From positions 1 through 64,000 of the forward strand of contig NZ_JAPFGB010000017.1 of the NCBI RefSeq assembly GCF_026241095.1: a stretch of DNA of 64,000 bases. Direction: 5' to 3'. Shown in pieces: positions 38,778 through 49,537 of this stretch. The notes under the pieces are model-generated. The model had not been told where the DNA came from. It was given only the letters and a program-made list of their open reading frames with translations, and searched no databases. Within the stretch, counting starts at the first letter, position 1, and each line of letters begins with the position of its first letter. This DNA is from Saccharopolyspora sp. NFXS83 (lineage in GTDB: Bacteria; Actinomycetota; Actinomycetes; Mycobacteriales; Pseudonocardiaceae). Made by a program: the position numbers and the translations under genes.

Positions 38778-40094
38778 TCAGGCCTTGCCCGAGTCCTTGC
38801 CGTCGTCGTCTCCTCCGCCGGTTTCGGGCGGAGCGTCCTGGGGCATCGTCGCCTTGGTGGCACTGGACGATTCCCCTGTTCCGCCGCTGCTCTGACCTTC
38901 GTCGAGCAGGGCGGAACCTTCTCCGGCCTCTTCGCGGCCCGGCGTGCGCAGGTTCCACTTGGTGATCACGAAGCGGAACACGAAGTAGTAGATGACCGCG
39001 TAGACCAGCCCGATCGGGATGAGCCACAGCGACTTCTGCGAGATGCCGAAGTTGAGCACGTAGTCGATGGCACCGGCGGAGAACCCGAACCCGGAGTGGA
39101 TGTCCAGGAAGTTCACCAGCGCGTGCGAGGTGCCGGTGAGCACCGCGTGGATCAGCAGCAGCGGCCACGCGACGAAGATGAACGAGAACTCCAGCGGCTC
39201 GGTGATGCCGGTGAGGAACGAGGTGAGACCGACCGAGAGCATCACGCCGCCGACGACGGTGCGCTGCGCGGGTGGCGCGCTGCGCCAGATCGCCAGGGCG
39301 GCGGCGGGCAGCGCGAACATGAAGATCGGGAAGAAGCCGGTCTGGAAGGTGCCCGCGGTCGGGTCACCGGCGAAGAAGCGGGCGATGTCGCCCTTCTCGC
39401 CGTTGTAGTCGCCGAACAGGAACCACACGACGTTGTTCGGAATGTGGTGCAGGCCGAACGGCAGCAGCAGCCGGTTGATCAGGCCGTAGAGGCCGCCGCC
39501 GAGGACGGCGTTGGCGGTGACCAGGTCGCTGAAGCCGGTCAGCGCCGCGTCGAACAGCGGGAACAGCAGCCCGAGCACGACGCCGATCACCAGCATCGCC
39601 ACGGCGGTGACGATCGGCACGAAGCGGCGCCCGCCGAAGAACCCGAGGTAGTCGGGGAGCTTGATCCGGTGGTAGCGCTGCCACAGCCAGGCGGCGACGA
39701 GACCGGCGATGATGCCGCCGAGCACCCCGTACGGGCCTTTGTTGAAGGTGGTCCCGTCCTCCTGCCCGGTGATCTGCCACATCACCCCGGACAGCACCAG
39801 GTAGCCGACCGCGCCCGCGAGCGCGGTGGTGCCGTCGGCCTTGCGCGCGAAACCGATCGCGACACCGATGGCGAACAGCAGCGGCAGGTTGTCGAACAGG
39901 GCACCGCCGGCGGCGCCGATCACGCCGGCGATGGTCTGCAGACCCCCGACGCTGCCCAGCAGGTCATCCTGGCCGAGCCGCTGCAGCAGCGCGGCGGCCG
40001 GGAGCACCGCGATGGGCAGCATGAGGCTCCGGCCGAGCCGTTGCAGCAGCGCGAAGCCCTTGCTCGCGCCGCCGCTCGCTGAGCCGACGGTCAT
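38778..40094 (-). CDS. PTS EIIC permease, GlcNAc/glucose family
   Basis: Membrane channel of a sugar PTS. 438 residues, about ten hydrophobic segments, starting LGRSLMLPIAVLPAAALLQRLG, with the family motifs LPLLFAIGVAIGFARK, GLHHIPNNV and GITEPLEFSFIF. The glucose/GlcNAc subfamily is indicated, and GlcNAc fits the DasR-like regulator. EIIB is not fused; it and EIIA are encoded divergently. The last 55 residues are an acidic, Gly/Ser-rich tail. ATG follows GAGGAGGTAG and overlaps the regulator's stop (ATGA). Confidence 0.92.
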   Translation of the reverse strand: MTVGSASGGASKGFALLQRLGRSLMLPIAVLPAAALLQRLGQDDLLGSVGGLQTIAGVIGAAGGALFDNLPLLFAIGVAIGFARKADGTTALAGAVGYLVLSGVMWQITGQEDGTTFNKGPYGVLGGIIAGLVAAWLWQRYHRIKLPDYLGFFGGRRFVPIVTAVAMLVIGVVLGLLFPLFDAALTGFSDLVTANAVLGGGLYGLINRLLLPFGLHHIPNNVVWFLFGDYNGEKGDIARFFAGDPTAGTFQTGFFPIFMFALPAAALAIWRSAPPAQRTVVGGVMLSVGLTSFLTGITEPLEFSFIFVAWPLLLIHAVLTGTSHALVNFLDIHSGFGFSAGAIDYVLNFGISQKSLWLIPIGLVYAVIYYFVFRFVITKWNLRTPGREEAGEGSALLDEGQSSGGTGESSSATKATMPQDAPPETGGGDDDGKDSGKA

Positions 40095-40867
40095 GGGGCT
40101 ACCTCCTCGGATGGGCGGCCGGACTCTCCGGCCTCGGTTCGCAGTGGCATCGTCACTTGGTACGCGTCGCCCCGATACCAGGACCGCATGTCCTCGACGG
40201 GGACGTCGCGAGCGGTGGAGATCCGGCGGAACACCAGCAACGGGCTTCCCGGATCGACTTCTAGCAGGCGCGCGGTCTCCGCGTCCGCGCTTTCGGCGAG
40301 CACGGTCTGCGTGGCGTGCTCCAGCCGGACGCCGTAGTGGCGGTGCAGCAGCGAGTACAGCGATTCGGTGAGGTCGTGGCCGAGCAGTCCGGGCGCCGCG
40401 GCCGGGTGGAACCAGCCGCGCTCCACCGCGAGCGGCGCCCCGTCGGCCTTGCGCAGCCGGGTCAGCCAGTACGCGGGGTCGCCGGGCGCGAGCCGCAGCG
40501 CCTCGGCGGTGTCCGGCGGCGGGGGCAGTTCGGCGTGGCCGAGCACCGTCGTCTCCGGGTGCAGGCCGCGCTGGCGCATGTCCTCGGTGAAGGAGGCCAG
40601 GTGCAGCCGGACGTCGACGCGGGGGCGGCCGGTGAAGGTGCCCTTGCCGCGGACCCGCACGAGCAGTCCTTCGGCGACGAGCTGCCCGATGGCTTCGCGC
40701 ACGGTCAGCCGGGAGACGCCGTAGCGCAGCGTGAGGTCTCGCTCGGAGGGCATCGCGGAGCCGGGCGGCAGTTCCCTGGTGGCGATCTCGCGGAGGATCT
40801 CCCGCAACTGGGCGTGCTTCGGCGTGGGGCCGTCGAGCAGCGTGTCCGCTGTGCTGCGCTTGGCCAC
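40091..40867 (-). CDS. GntR/HutC family regulator, DasR-like
   Basis: About 258 residues. N-terminal winged helix (HAQLREILREIA, GSAMPSERDLTLRYGVSRLTVREAI, GKGTF) and a C-terminal UTRA ligand domain (RLHLASFTEDMRQRG to SWYRGDAYQV). In Streptomyces the related DasR binds glucosamine-6-phosphate and represses GlcNAc uptake genes. GTG 40867 is chosen for the GGGAGAG just upstream; the frame is open to 41104 through the divergent promoter. It heads an operon with EIIC and HPr, and a dre-like site lies about 100 bases upstream. Confidence 0.9.
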   Translation of the reverse strand: MAKRSTADTLLDGPTPKHAQLREILREIATRELPPGSAMPSERDLTLRYGVSRLTVREAIGQLVAEGLLVRVRGKGTFTGRPRVDVRLHLASFTEDMRQRGLHPETTVLGHAELPPPPDTAEALRLAPGDPAYWLTRLRKADGAPLAVERGWFHPAAAPGLLGHDLTESLYSLLHRHYGVRLEHATQTVLAESADAETARLLEVDPGSPLLVFRRISTARDVPVEDMRSWYRGDAYQVTMPLRTEAGESGRPSEEVAP

Positions 40868-40968
40868 GACGCTCTCCCTGATCAGGGCCGGTTCCGGCCG
40901 TCCGTGCGGTGTCGGCCGGGATGGTTCCGCTCGTGCGGTCGGATGCGTTCCACCGTGATGCGGATCAT

Positions 40969-40992
40969 TGGTACTGTCCGGTCTATACCAGT
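40969..40992. promoter_or_regulatory. dre-like operator between gntR and EIIB
   Basis: GGTCTATACCA (40980-40990) differs at one base from the GGTCTAGACCA core of the DasR operator consensus. It is joined to TGGTACTGTCC (40969-40979), which matches its inverse at 8 of 11 bases, so the whole is a 22-bp imperfect palindrome. Its place in the 288-base divergent promoter region fits control of both PTS transcripts. Confidence 0.6.
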
Positions 40993-41155
40993 TGATGCGG
41001 AACAATGCTTCCTCACACGGATGGGTGTCAAGGCAGCGATGGTTTTGTTGCCGCTTCGACACTCGGTGACGCAAGATCGACCAACTGCGGGACCCTTCCG
41101 GCACCGCTAACGATCACCGACGGGCGAAGACCGCCGGAGTACGAAGGGAGCACGG

Positions 41156-41392
41156 GTGGCTCAGAACAAGGCCGCCGCGATCCTGGCCGCGCTGGGCGGC
41201 GGGGACAACGTGGTGGAGATCGAACCGTGCATCACGCGCCTGCGCTGCGAGGTCCACGACGACTCGCGCGTGGACGAGGCCGGGCTGAAGGCGGCGGGCG
41301 CGCACGGGGTGCTGAGGCAGGGCTCGGTCGTGCAGGTCGTCGTCGGCCCGGAGGCCGACACGCTGGCGGGCGACATCGAGGACCTGTTGTGA
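41156..41392 (+). CDS. PTS EIIB component, glucose/GlcNAc type
   Basis: 78 residues, a stand-alone EIIB domain. The phosphorylated cysteine is Cys25 in EIEPCITRLRCEV, the family motif. It takes phosphate from EIIA and gives it to the sugar bound by EIIC. GTG 41156 follows GAAGGGAG. It overlaps EIIA by four bases and is divergent from the gntR-EIIC-HPr operon. Confidence 0.92.
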   Translation: MAQNKAAAILAALGGGDNVVEIEPCITRLRCEVHDDSRVDEAGLKAAGAHGVLRQGSVVQVVVGPEADTLAGDIEDLL

Positions 41393-41847
41393 GCGTCGAG
41401 GTCCGCAGCCCCGTGACCGGTCTGGCCGCGTCGCTGACCGACGTGCCCGACCCGGTGTTCTCGCAGTCCATGGTGGGTCCCGGCGTGGCGGTGACACCGG
41501 CGGCCGGGCCCGCCGACGCGGTCGCGCCGATCGCCGGGACGGTCGCCACGCTGCACCCGCACGCGTTCGTCGTCGCCTCCGCGGGCGGCACCGCGGTCCT
41601 GGTGCACTTGGGCATCGACACGGTGCAGCTCAAGGGCGAGGGGTTCACCTTGCACGTCGCCAAGGGCGACACCGTCGAGGCGGGCCAGCCGATCGTGTCC
41701 TGGGACCCGTCGGCGGTGGAGGGCCACGGCTACTCCTCGATCTGCCCGGTGGTCGCGCTGGACCTGACCCCCGAGTCCCTGGGCGACCTGCGCGAGGACG
41801 GCCAGGTCGCGGCGGGAGATCCGTTGTTCACCGTCGAGGGCGGCTGA
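41389..41847 (+). CDS. PTS EIIA component (Crr type)
   Basis: About 152 residues. Both conserved histidines are visible: HPHAFVVAS (His58) and VLVHLGIDTVQL (His73, the phosphoryl carrier). The pattern SPVTGLAASLTDVPDPVFSQ and IAGTVATLHPHAF is that of the glucose-type EIIA. GTG 41389 overlaps the EIIB stop (GTGA). A terminator follows directly. With HPr and EIIC it completes a split EIIABC system. Confidence 0.93.
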   Translation: MSVEVRSPVTGLAASLTDVPDPVFSQSMVGPGVAVTPAAGPADAVAPIAGTVATLHPHAFVVASAGGTAVLVHLGIDTVQLKGEGFTLHVAKGDTVEAGQPIVSWDPSAVEGHGYSSICPVVALDLTPESLGDLREDGQVAAGDPLFTVEGG

Positions 41848-41866
41848 ACCGGAAGTCGATCGGAAG

Positions 41867-41900
41867 GCGGTCCACCGGGCTTCGGTGGGCCGCTCTTTCG
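41867..41900 (+). terminator. Intrinsic terminator after EIIA
   Basis: 11-bp stem with one G-T pair (GCGGTCCACCG / CGGTGGGCCGC, 41867-41877 and 41883-41893), a 5-base loop, then TCTTTCGT. Stem plus T-rich tail is the classic form. Confidence 0.75.
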
Positions 41901-41978
41901 TGTCCGCCGCCGCGGCGGTCAGACACGCCGACGCATGTCGGCACCTCGCTTTCCGTGCTCGTCCGTGACGCTGGGCGC

Positions 41979-42617
41979 ATGGATGAGTTGAGCGTGTTCG
42001 CGATGTTCTCCGCCGGTGCCCTGGGAGCGGTGGCAGGCCGAGCAGGCCGGTCGCTGCTGGCGTCCCGGCTGGTCGGAGTGCGGTCTCCCCGGTGGTGCTG
42101 CGAAGCCGGGGTCGGGGCGCTGTGGGCGCTGGTCGCCGCCAGGACGGCGACCGGGGCCTTACCGGTGTGGTGGGCGCCGGTGCCGCTGCTGCTGGGCTTG
42201 GCCGGGGTGCTGCTCGCGGTCTGCGACTTGATCGCCGCCCGATTGCCGGACGTGCTGACGCTGCCCGCCTACCCGGTCGTCCTCGCGGCCATCGGAGGCG
42301 CGGCCGTGGCCGTCGGCGAGCCCGCGCCGCTGGTCGCGGCGTTGCTGGGCGCGCTGCTGTTCGCGAGCTGCTACGCGCTGGTGCGCATGCTCTCCCCGCC
42401 CGCGCTGGGGCCGGGCGATCTGAAGCTGTCGGGGTCGCTCGGCGCGGCCGTGGGCGCCGTTTCGGTGCCCGCGGTGCCGGGGTGCGTGCTCACGAGCGCG
42501 GTGCTCACCGTGCTGCACGCCTGCTGCGCGCGGAAGCGGGCCGTGGCGCACGGTCCGGCGATGCTGCTGCCCGCCTGGCTGGTCACGGCGTTCGGCCCGA
42601 TTCCGGGAGGTGGTTGA
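41979..42617 (+). CDS. Prepilin peptidase (A24 family)
   Basis: About 212 residues, seven or eight hydrophobic segments. The two catalytic aspartates are in VCDLIAARLPDVLT and GPGDLKLSGSLG, the motifs of type IV prepilin peptidases. The cytoplasmic methyltransferase domain of full-length enzymes is missing, as in actinobacterial tad/flp peptidases. ATG 41979 (MDELSVF) is preferred over 41955. No pilus genes are near; a peptidase gene before aroC is conserved (Rv2551c). Confidence 0.85.
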   Translation: MDELSVFAMFSAGALGAVAGRAGRSLLASRLVGVRSPRWCCEAGVGALWALVAARTATGALPVWWAPVPLLLGLAGVLLAVCDLIAARLPDVLTLPAYPVVLAAIGGAAVAVGEPAPLVAALLGALLFASCYALVRMLSPPALGPGDLKLSGSLGAAVGAVSVPAVPGCVLTSAVLTVLHACCARKRAVAHGPAMLLPAWLVTAFGPIPGGG

Positions 42618-42671
42618 CCGATCCGCACCCGGATCGGCCGTGCACAGGTGCTGCGTGGCAGGATTTCCGAT

Positions 42672-43877
42672 GTGTTGCGTTGGATGACAGCCGGAGAATC
42701 GCACGGTCCCGCCCTGGTGGCGGTGCTGGAAGGCATGGTCGCCGGAGTGGAGGTGACCACCGCTGACATCGCGACCCAGCTGGAGCGCCGCAAGCTCGGC
42801 TTCGGCCGCAGCCCGCGGATGAACTTCGAATCCGACGAGTTGGAGATCATCGGCGGGGTGCGCCACGGCCGCACCCAAGGTGGCCCGATCGCCGTCCGCA
42901 TCGGCAACACCGAATGGCCCAAGTGGGAACAGGTCATGTCCGCCGACCCGGTGGACGAGGACGTGCTGGCCGGCCTGGCCCGCAACGAGCCGCTGACCCG
43001 GCCGCGGCCCGGCCACGCCGACCTGCCCGGCATGCAGAAGTACGGCTTCGAGGAATCCCGCCCGGTGCTGGAACGCGCCAGCGCCCGCGAGACCGCCGCC
43101 CGCGTGGCGGCGGGCACCGTCGCGCGCCGCTTCCTGCACCAGCTGCTGGGCGTCGAGATCGTCAGCCACGTGGTGAGCCTCGGCTCCGTCAGCGTGGCCG
43201 GCGAGGCGCTGCCCGGACCGGACGACCTCGCGGCGATCGACGAGAACCCCGTGCGGGCCTTCGGCGGCGACGCGACCGAGCGGATGATGGCGGAGGTCGA
43301 CGCGGCCAAGGCCGACGGCGACACGCTCGGCGGCGTCGTCGAGGTCATCGCCTACGGCCTGCCCGCGGGCATCGGCTCGCACGTGCACTGGGACCGCAAG
43401 CTCGACGCCCGGCTCGCCGGTGCGCTGATGAGCATCCAGGCGGTCAAGGGCGTGGAGATCGGCGAGGCGTTCGCGAACGCCGCCCGGCGGGGCAGCGCCG
43501 CGCACGACGAGATCTACCCGGCCGAGGGCGCCAAGTGGGTCAGCCGCGGCAGCAACCGCGCGGGCGGGCTCGAAGGCGGCATCACCAACGGCGAGCCGCT
43601 GATCCTGCGCGCCGCGAAGAAGCCGATCTCCAGCCTGCCGCGCGCGCTCGCGACCGTGGACACCGTGACCGGTGAGCCGGCGCAGGCGATGCACCAGCGC
43701 TCCGACATCACCGCCGTGCCCAGGGCCGCCGTCGTCGCCGAGACCATGGTCGCGCTGGTGCTGGCCGAGGCCGTGCTGGAGAAGTTCGGCGGCGACTCGC
43801 TGCCGGAAACCCGCCGCAACGTCGAGGGCTACCTCGCGGCGCTGGCCGAGCGCGCCGAGAAGCGGCAGGTGCGCTGA
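42672..43877 (+). CDS. aroC: Chorismate synthase
   Basis: Last step of the shikimate pathway, FMN-dependent elimination giving chorismate. About 401 residues, the length of the mycobacterial enzyme. Motifs: [49 protein letters not shown] and [20 protein letters not shown] 42672 ([12 protein letters not shown]) matches homologues; the upstream in-frame start at 42648 does not. The stop overlaps aroK by one base. Confidence 0.96.
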   Translation: MLRWMTAGESHGPALVAVLEGMVAGVEVTTADIATQLERRKLGFGRSPRMNFESDELEIIGGVRHGRTQGGPIAVRIGNTEWPKWEQVMSADPVDEDVLAGLARNEPLTRPRPGHADLPGMQKYGFEESRPVLERASARETAARVAAGTVARRFLHQLLGVEIVSHVVSLGSVSVAGEALPGPDDLAAIDENPVRAFGGDATERMMAEVDAAKADGDTLGGVVEVIAYGLPAGIGSHVHWDRKLDARLAGALMSIQAVKGVEIGEAFANAARRGSAAHDEIYPAEGAKWVSRGSNRAGGLEGGITNGEPLILRAAKKPISSLPRALATVDTVTGEPAQAMHQRSDITAVPRAAVVAETMVALVLAEAVLEKFGGDSLPETRRNVEGYLAALAERAEKRQVR

Positions 43878-44422
43878 TGTCACCGCGCGCCGTGGTGATC
43901 GGCCCGCCGGGCTCCGGGAAGACGACGGTGGGCCGGCTGCTCGCCGAGCACCTGGGGGTGGAGTTCCGCGACACCGACGACGACGTGGTGCGGCTGGCCG
44001 GCAAGCCGATCCCGGAGATCTTCACCGTCGACGGCGAACCCGCGTTCCGGGAGCTGGAGGAGCAGGCGGTGGCCACCGCCCTCGCCGAGCACTCCGGCGT
44101 GCTGTCGCTCGGCGGCGGCGCGGTGATCTCCGAGAGCACCCGCACGCTGCTCGCCGACCATCCGGTGGTGTTCCTGATGGTCGGTCTCGCCGAAGGCGCC
44201 CGGCGCACCGGGTTGGCGCAGACCGCCCGCCCGCTGCTGGCCGGGGTGAATCCCCGCGCGACGTTCAAGGCGTTGCTGGACGCGCGCCTCCCGCTGTACC
44301 GGGAGGCTGCTGACGTGGAACAACCCACCGACGGCCTGGAGCCGTGGCGCCTGGTGGAGCTGGTGGCGGGCAAACTCGACGAGATTCGTCCGGGCGGCGC
44401 CGCCCGCGACGGCGAAGTGTGA
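43877..44422 (+). CDS. aroK: Shikimate kinase
   Basis: Phosphorylates shikimate at the 3-hydroxyl with ATP. 181 residues. Walker A IGPPGSGKTTVGRLL (residues 8-22), shikimate-binding FRDTDDDVV and LSLGGGAV, lid region RPLLAG and VEQPTDG. It follows aroC directly (TGATG) and is 78 bases ahead of aroB. Confidence 0.95.
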   Translation: MSPRAVVIGPPGSGKTTVGRLLAEHLGVEFRDTDDDVVRLAGKPIPEIFTVDGEPAFRELEEQAVATALAEHSGVLSLGGGAVISESTRTLLADHPVVFLMVGLAEGARRTGLAQTARPLLAGVNPRATFKALLDARLPLYREAADVEQPTDGLEPWRLVELVAGKLDEIRPGGAARDGEV

Positions 44423-46050
<1,628 letters not shown>

Positions 46051-46234
46051 CGATCGGGTGTCCGGGTGGCGGAGGTTCGGCGGCCTGGCTCGTCGAGGCA
46101 TCGGCCTCCGCCATGCGACCTCGCCCGCACGCCAAGACCAGTGCGGACTTCGCCGGGCGGGCCCGTTGCCGAGATCACTGCTCATCGGCTTCGCACCGGC
46201 GGAAAAAGGCCCCGAGCGTGCCGCGATGACCGCC

Positions 46235-46240
46235 TAGACT
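46235..46240 (+). promoter_or_regulatory. Candidate -10 box of the lipoprotein gene
   Basis: TAGACT 72 bases before ATG 46313. It matches the actinobacterial -10 pattern; no clear -35 is seen. Confidence 0.35.
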
Positions 46241-46312
46241 GAGGTCCGCCCGGCGGTGGCCGGGTTTCCCGCGGGTGGCGGGTGATCGCACGGGGGAAGG
46301 CTCTTTCCGCAC

Positions 46313-47800
46313 ATGGTCGAACGGTCCCGCCCGTCCTGCTGGGTGCGCAGGGCGGTGCCGCTCGGCGTGGTGTTCGTGCTGAGCGCGGCCTGCGCGCCGG
46401 GAGCCCCGCCGCTGCGGCTGGAGCGGCCCGTGGAGCGCAGCCTGACCACCACGACCCTGAGCACCGCGAACGAGCGGTCGAGCGAGTCGGTGGTGGCCTC
46501 CGGTGGGAACCCGGCCCCGTACAACTACGGGCCGACGGTGCTGGCCGAGCCGGACGGCGAGGGCATGCGGTACCGGGCGTGGTGGTGCAGCCAGCTTCCC
46601 GCGGTCGGCCCGCCCGGCGACGACGTCCTGCTCGCCGAATCCGGGGATCCGCAAGGCGATTTCGGCTTCTCCGGTGCTCCGGCCGTGCCGGTGTTCACGG
46701 GTGAGCCCGGCGCGTTCGACGGCAAGCACACCTGCGATCCGTCGGTGCTGCGAACCGGCGGCCGGTTCCACCTGTACTACACGGGGGCGGCCGGGGAGCA
46801 CGCGCACGGCAACGCGATCGGCGTCGCGACCAGCGGTGACGGCCGGTCCTGGCGGCGGGAGGCGGCCGGTGGGCCGATCGTGCGCCCGTCCGGCGAGGTG
46901 CGCCGGGACAACGACTACGGCGCGGGCCAGCCGTCCGCGCTGTTCCTCGACGGCTGGTTCTACCTGATGTTCACCGACACCACCGCCTCCGGTGCGGGCT
47001 GGAACGGGGCCGGTCAGTTCGTGCTGCGGGCCAGGGACGCGGAGTTCTCCGATCGGGTGCAGGCATTGGCGGAGTCGGGTTTCGAGCCCGCGGGCACCAC
47101 GACGGTGCCGCGGCGCCGATCGGTGGTGGACGCGTTCAGCGCGGACTGGATGTGGAGCGACGCGCTGGGGGCGTTCGCGATCGCGCACCAGACGGAGCGG
47201 GGAACGACGATCACCTTCTGGGACCGCGATTTCACCGGCCACCCGTACGAACCGCTGCTGCTGCCGGGCCCGTGGCGGGAGGGGCCCGGTCTGGTCCGGG
47301 CCGACGACGGCCATGCCCCGACGTCCACTGCGGACCCGTGCGGCACGGTGCCGGTGGACCTGCTGCGAGCGACCGAGCCGGATCCGGCGCCCACCGCGCT
47401 GCGGTCGTTCGGCCTGGACGTGGCGGGAGTGGACGGGTGCGCGGATCCGGGGCGGGCGCGCGCGGTGCTGGAGGCGTTCGGCGTCCCCTCGCCGCAGCGG
47501 ACGGTGGACGTGGTGCGCGGCGGCCGGAAGGTGCGCGTGGAGCGGCGTTCGGTGGCCGAGACGATGGTCCGCCGGGTCCTCGACGAGCGGGTCCCGGCCC
47601 TGGAGGACGTGCCGACCGACGGCACCATCCGCGCCGGCGCACCGGTCCTGCGCTCCCCGGCGGGCGAACTGGCCGTCGTCGACGACCACGGCCGGACGTG
47701 GACGATTGGCCCGGACACGGTCGAAGCCAACAATTCACCGGTCTCCGACACCGATCAGCGAACGTGGGACACCACCCCGAGGGGCGGCGACCTCCGCTGA
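46313..47800 (+). CDS. Lipoprotein with glycosidase-like beta-propeller
   Basis: 495 residues. Signal sequence with lipobox LSAAC (Cys27), so membrane-anchored on the outside. Repeated blocks of the type CDPSVLRTGGRFHLYYTG and GQPSALFLDGWFYLMFTD resemble the five-bladed propeller of GH43/GH32/GH130 glycosidases, each with an Asp or Glu near the strand start. I cannot assign catalytic residues or substrate, and the C-terminal third looks unrelated. ATG 46313 has GGGGAAGG rather far upstream. The interspersed repeat follows at its 3' side. Confidence 0.75.
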   Translation: MVERSRPSCWVRRAVPLGVVFVLSAACAPGAPPLRLERPVERSLTTTTLSTANERSSESVVASGGNPAPYNYGPTVLAEPDGEGMRYRAWWCSQLPAVGPPGDDVLLAESGDPQGDFGFSGAPAVPVFTGEPGAFDGKHTCDPSVLRTGGRFHLYYTGAAGEHAHGNAIGVATSGDGRSWRREAAGGPIVRPSGEVRRDNDYGAGQPSALFLDGWFYLMFTDTTASGAGWNGAGQFVLRARDAEFSDRVQALAESGFEPAGTTTVPRRRSVVDAFSADWMWSDALGAFAIAHQTERGTTITFWDRDFTGHPYEPLLLPGPWREGPGLVRADDGHAPTSTADPCGTVPVDLLRATEPDPAPTALRSFGLDVAGVDGCADPGRARAVLEAFGVPSPQRTVDVVRGGRKVRVERRSVAETMVRRVLDERVPALEDVPTDGTIRAGAPVLRSPAGELAVVDDHGRTWTIGPDTVEANNSPVSDTDQRTWDTTPRGGDLR

Positions 47801-47876
47801 CCACCCCGGGACAGCGGTCGAAGAAGTCACACTCACCTCACGGCCGAGCCCCGTGCTTCACGTCGAAGCCGAAGGG

Positions 47877-48255
47877 CGAGCGAAGCCACACCTGCCTCAC
47901 GGCCGAAGGCCGTGCCTTTGCGGCGAAGCCGTGCTTTGGGCGAGCGAAGCGATGCTTGCTTTGCGGCCGAAGGCCGTGCCTTTGCGGCGAAGCCGTGCTT
48001 TGGGCGAGCGAAGCGATGCCTGCCTTGCGGCCGAAGGCCGTGCCTTGCGGCGAAGCCGTGCTTTGGGCAAGCGAAGCGATGCTTGCTTTGCTGCCGAAGG
48101 CCGTGCCTGTATGCGCGTCAGCGCATAGCCCACGTCGAGAAGCCGCTCACCGGCGGGTTCTCAGCGTCCTTCTCGCGAGGACGGCTTTTTCCCTCGTGGC
48201 GGAGCCACTTGGGAAAAAGATCCCGCAGCGAGAAGGACGCTGAGGTTCCGCTGAA
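47877..48255 (+). repeat. Interspersed palindromic element, copy 4 (largest)
   Basis: Begins with a 64-bp tandem array, then GTATGCGCGTCAGCGCATAG, CCCACGTCGAGAAGCCGCTC, and a nested palindrome: outer arms CTCAGCGTCCTTCTCG (48160-48175) and CGAGAAGGACGCTGAG (48229-48244), inner arms CTTTTTCCC (48185-48193) and GGGAAAAAG (48211-48219) with a GTGGC-GGA-GCCAC tip. It ends GAGGTTCCGC. It lies between two genes on the same strand and holds no supported gene. Confidence 0.8.
47913..48103 (+). repeat. 64-bp tandem repeat, three units
   Basis: Units at 47913-47976, 47977-48040 (64 bases each) and 48041-48103 (63 bases) differ at only a few positions; a degraded partial unit precedes them. Each contains GGCGAAGCCGTGCTTTGGGC and the palindrome CGGCCGAAGGCCG. 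Units are contiguous with no spacers. Confidence 0.9.
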
Positions 48256-48322
48256 TGACCACCCAAGCAGAACGAGCCCTGGCGCCTTCCCGCTACGAAA
48301 GCAACAGCGCGATCCTCGTCGT

Positions 48323-48328
48323 TAGGCT
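48323..48328 (+). promoter_or_regulatory. Candidate leaderless promoter of pepQ (-10 TAGGCT)
   Basis: TAGGCT ends seven bases before ATG 48336. No ribosome-binding site precedes that ATG, which fits a leaderless transcript and supports this start over the upstream in-frame ATG. Confidence 0.55.
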
Positions 48329-48335
48329 GGTGCGC

Positions 48336-49445
48336 ATGCCCGAGACCCACTCCCGCCGCCGCCATGCCCTGCGCGAACTGCTCCGCGAAGCGGACCTCGA
48401 CGCCATCTTGGTGACCGATCTGCTCAACATCCGCTACCTCACCGGGTTCACCGGTTCGCAGGCTGCGGTGGTGGTGCACGCCGCCGACGAGCCGGGAGCC
48501 GAACGGGCCACCGCGTTCAGCACCGACGGGCGCTACCTGACCCAGGCGGCCGAGCAGGTCCCGGACCTGGAGCGGATCATCGAGCGGCCCAGCGAGGTCG
48601 TGCTGGCCGAACACGTCGCCAAAGCGCCTGATCGGTACCGGCGAACGGGTTTCGAGAGCCAGCACGTCACGGTCGACGGCCGCGACGCGCTGGCCGAGGC
48701 CGCGCCGGGCATCGAGCTCGTCCGCGCCCCCGGCCTGGTCGAACGCCTCCGGCTGGTCAAGGACGCCGCCGAGGTGGACGCGATCCGGATGGCCTGCGCC
48801 GCCGCCGACCGGGCGCTGGCCGACCTCATCGAGCACGGTGGCCTGCGTCCCGGCCGCACCGAGCTGGAGGTGGCCCGCGAGCTGGAGGCGCGGATGCTGG
48901 AGCACGGTGCCGCCGGCCCCGCGTTCGACACGATCGTCGCCGCGGGCGCGCATTCCGCGATCCCGCACCACCGGCCGACGACGGCGGCCTTGGCCGCGGG
49001 GGACTTCGTGAAGATGGACTTCGGCGCCCTCGTCGACGGCTACCACTCGGACATGACCCGCACCGTGGTGCTGGGTGCCCCGGCCGAGTGGCAGCGCGAG
49101 ATCTACGAGCTGGTGCACGCCGCGCAGGCAGCCGGGCGAGGGGCGGTCCGGGTGGGCACCGACGTGCGCGATGTGGACGGCGCGGCCCGCGAGGTGATCG
49201 ACGACGCGGGGTACGGCGAGCGGTACCCGCACAGCGTCGGACACGGCGTGGGGCTCGAGATCCATGAGGCACCGGCGTTGTCGCAGCGGGGGGACGGTAG
49301 GATCGAAGAGGGGATGGTGGTCACCGTCGAACCCGGCGTGTACTTGCCGGAGCGTGGCGGGGTCCGCATCGAGGACACCCTGGCCGTGCGCGAGAGCACG
49401 CCGGAACTCCTCACCTTGACGACCAAGGAGCTCGTCGCCGTCTGA
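48336..49445 (+). CDS. pepQ: Xaa-Pro aminopeptidase/dipeptidase (M24B)
   Basis: Removes residues next to proline; cytosolic metallopeptidase. About 369 residues: N-terminal creatinase-like domain ([14 protein letters not shown]) and C-terminal pita-bread domain with metal ligands in [18 protein letters not shown] (two Asp), [11 protein letters not shown] (His), VVTVEPGVY (Glu) and VRIEDTLAV (Glu). Start at ATG 48336 from homologues and the -10 box; ATG 48255 would add 27 residues encoded partly by repeat DNA. Position before efp matches Rv2535c. Confidence 0.93.
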   Translation: MPETHSRRRHALRELLREADLDAILVTDLLNIRYLTGFTGSQAAVVVHAADEPGAERATAFSTDGRYLTQAAEQVPDLERIIERPSEVVLAEHVAKAPDRYRRTGFESQHVTVDGRDALAEAAPGIELVRAPGLVERLRLVKDAAEVDAIRMACAAADRALADLIEHGGLRPGRTELEVARELEARMLEHGAAGPAFDTIVAAGAHSAIPHHRPTTAALAAGDFVKMDFGALVDGYHSDMTRTVVLGAPAEWQREIYELVHAAQAAGRGAVRVGTDVRDVDGAAREVIDDAGYGERYPHSVGHGVGLEIHEAPALSQRGDGRIEEGMVVTVEPGVYLPERGGVRIEDTLAVRESTPELLTLTTKELVAV

Positions 49446-49537
49446 GCGCGGTGCGCGTGCGGCCGACATGCAGCGGCGGCGCCGCATTCGCCTCAGCGAG
49501 TCAACCGCAGCCCGCATCACATGGAGAGACCGGACAC

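Noticed and set aside
47913-48103. Possible CRISPR array
   Set aside because: The units are contiguous and nearly identical with no unique spacers, and no cas genes are present.
48185-48219. Intrinsic terminator from the inner hairpin of copy 4
   Set aside because: The T-run is on the 5' arm and the A-run on the 3' arm on either strand, so no U-tract follows the stem.
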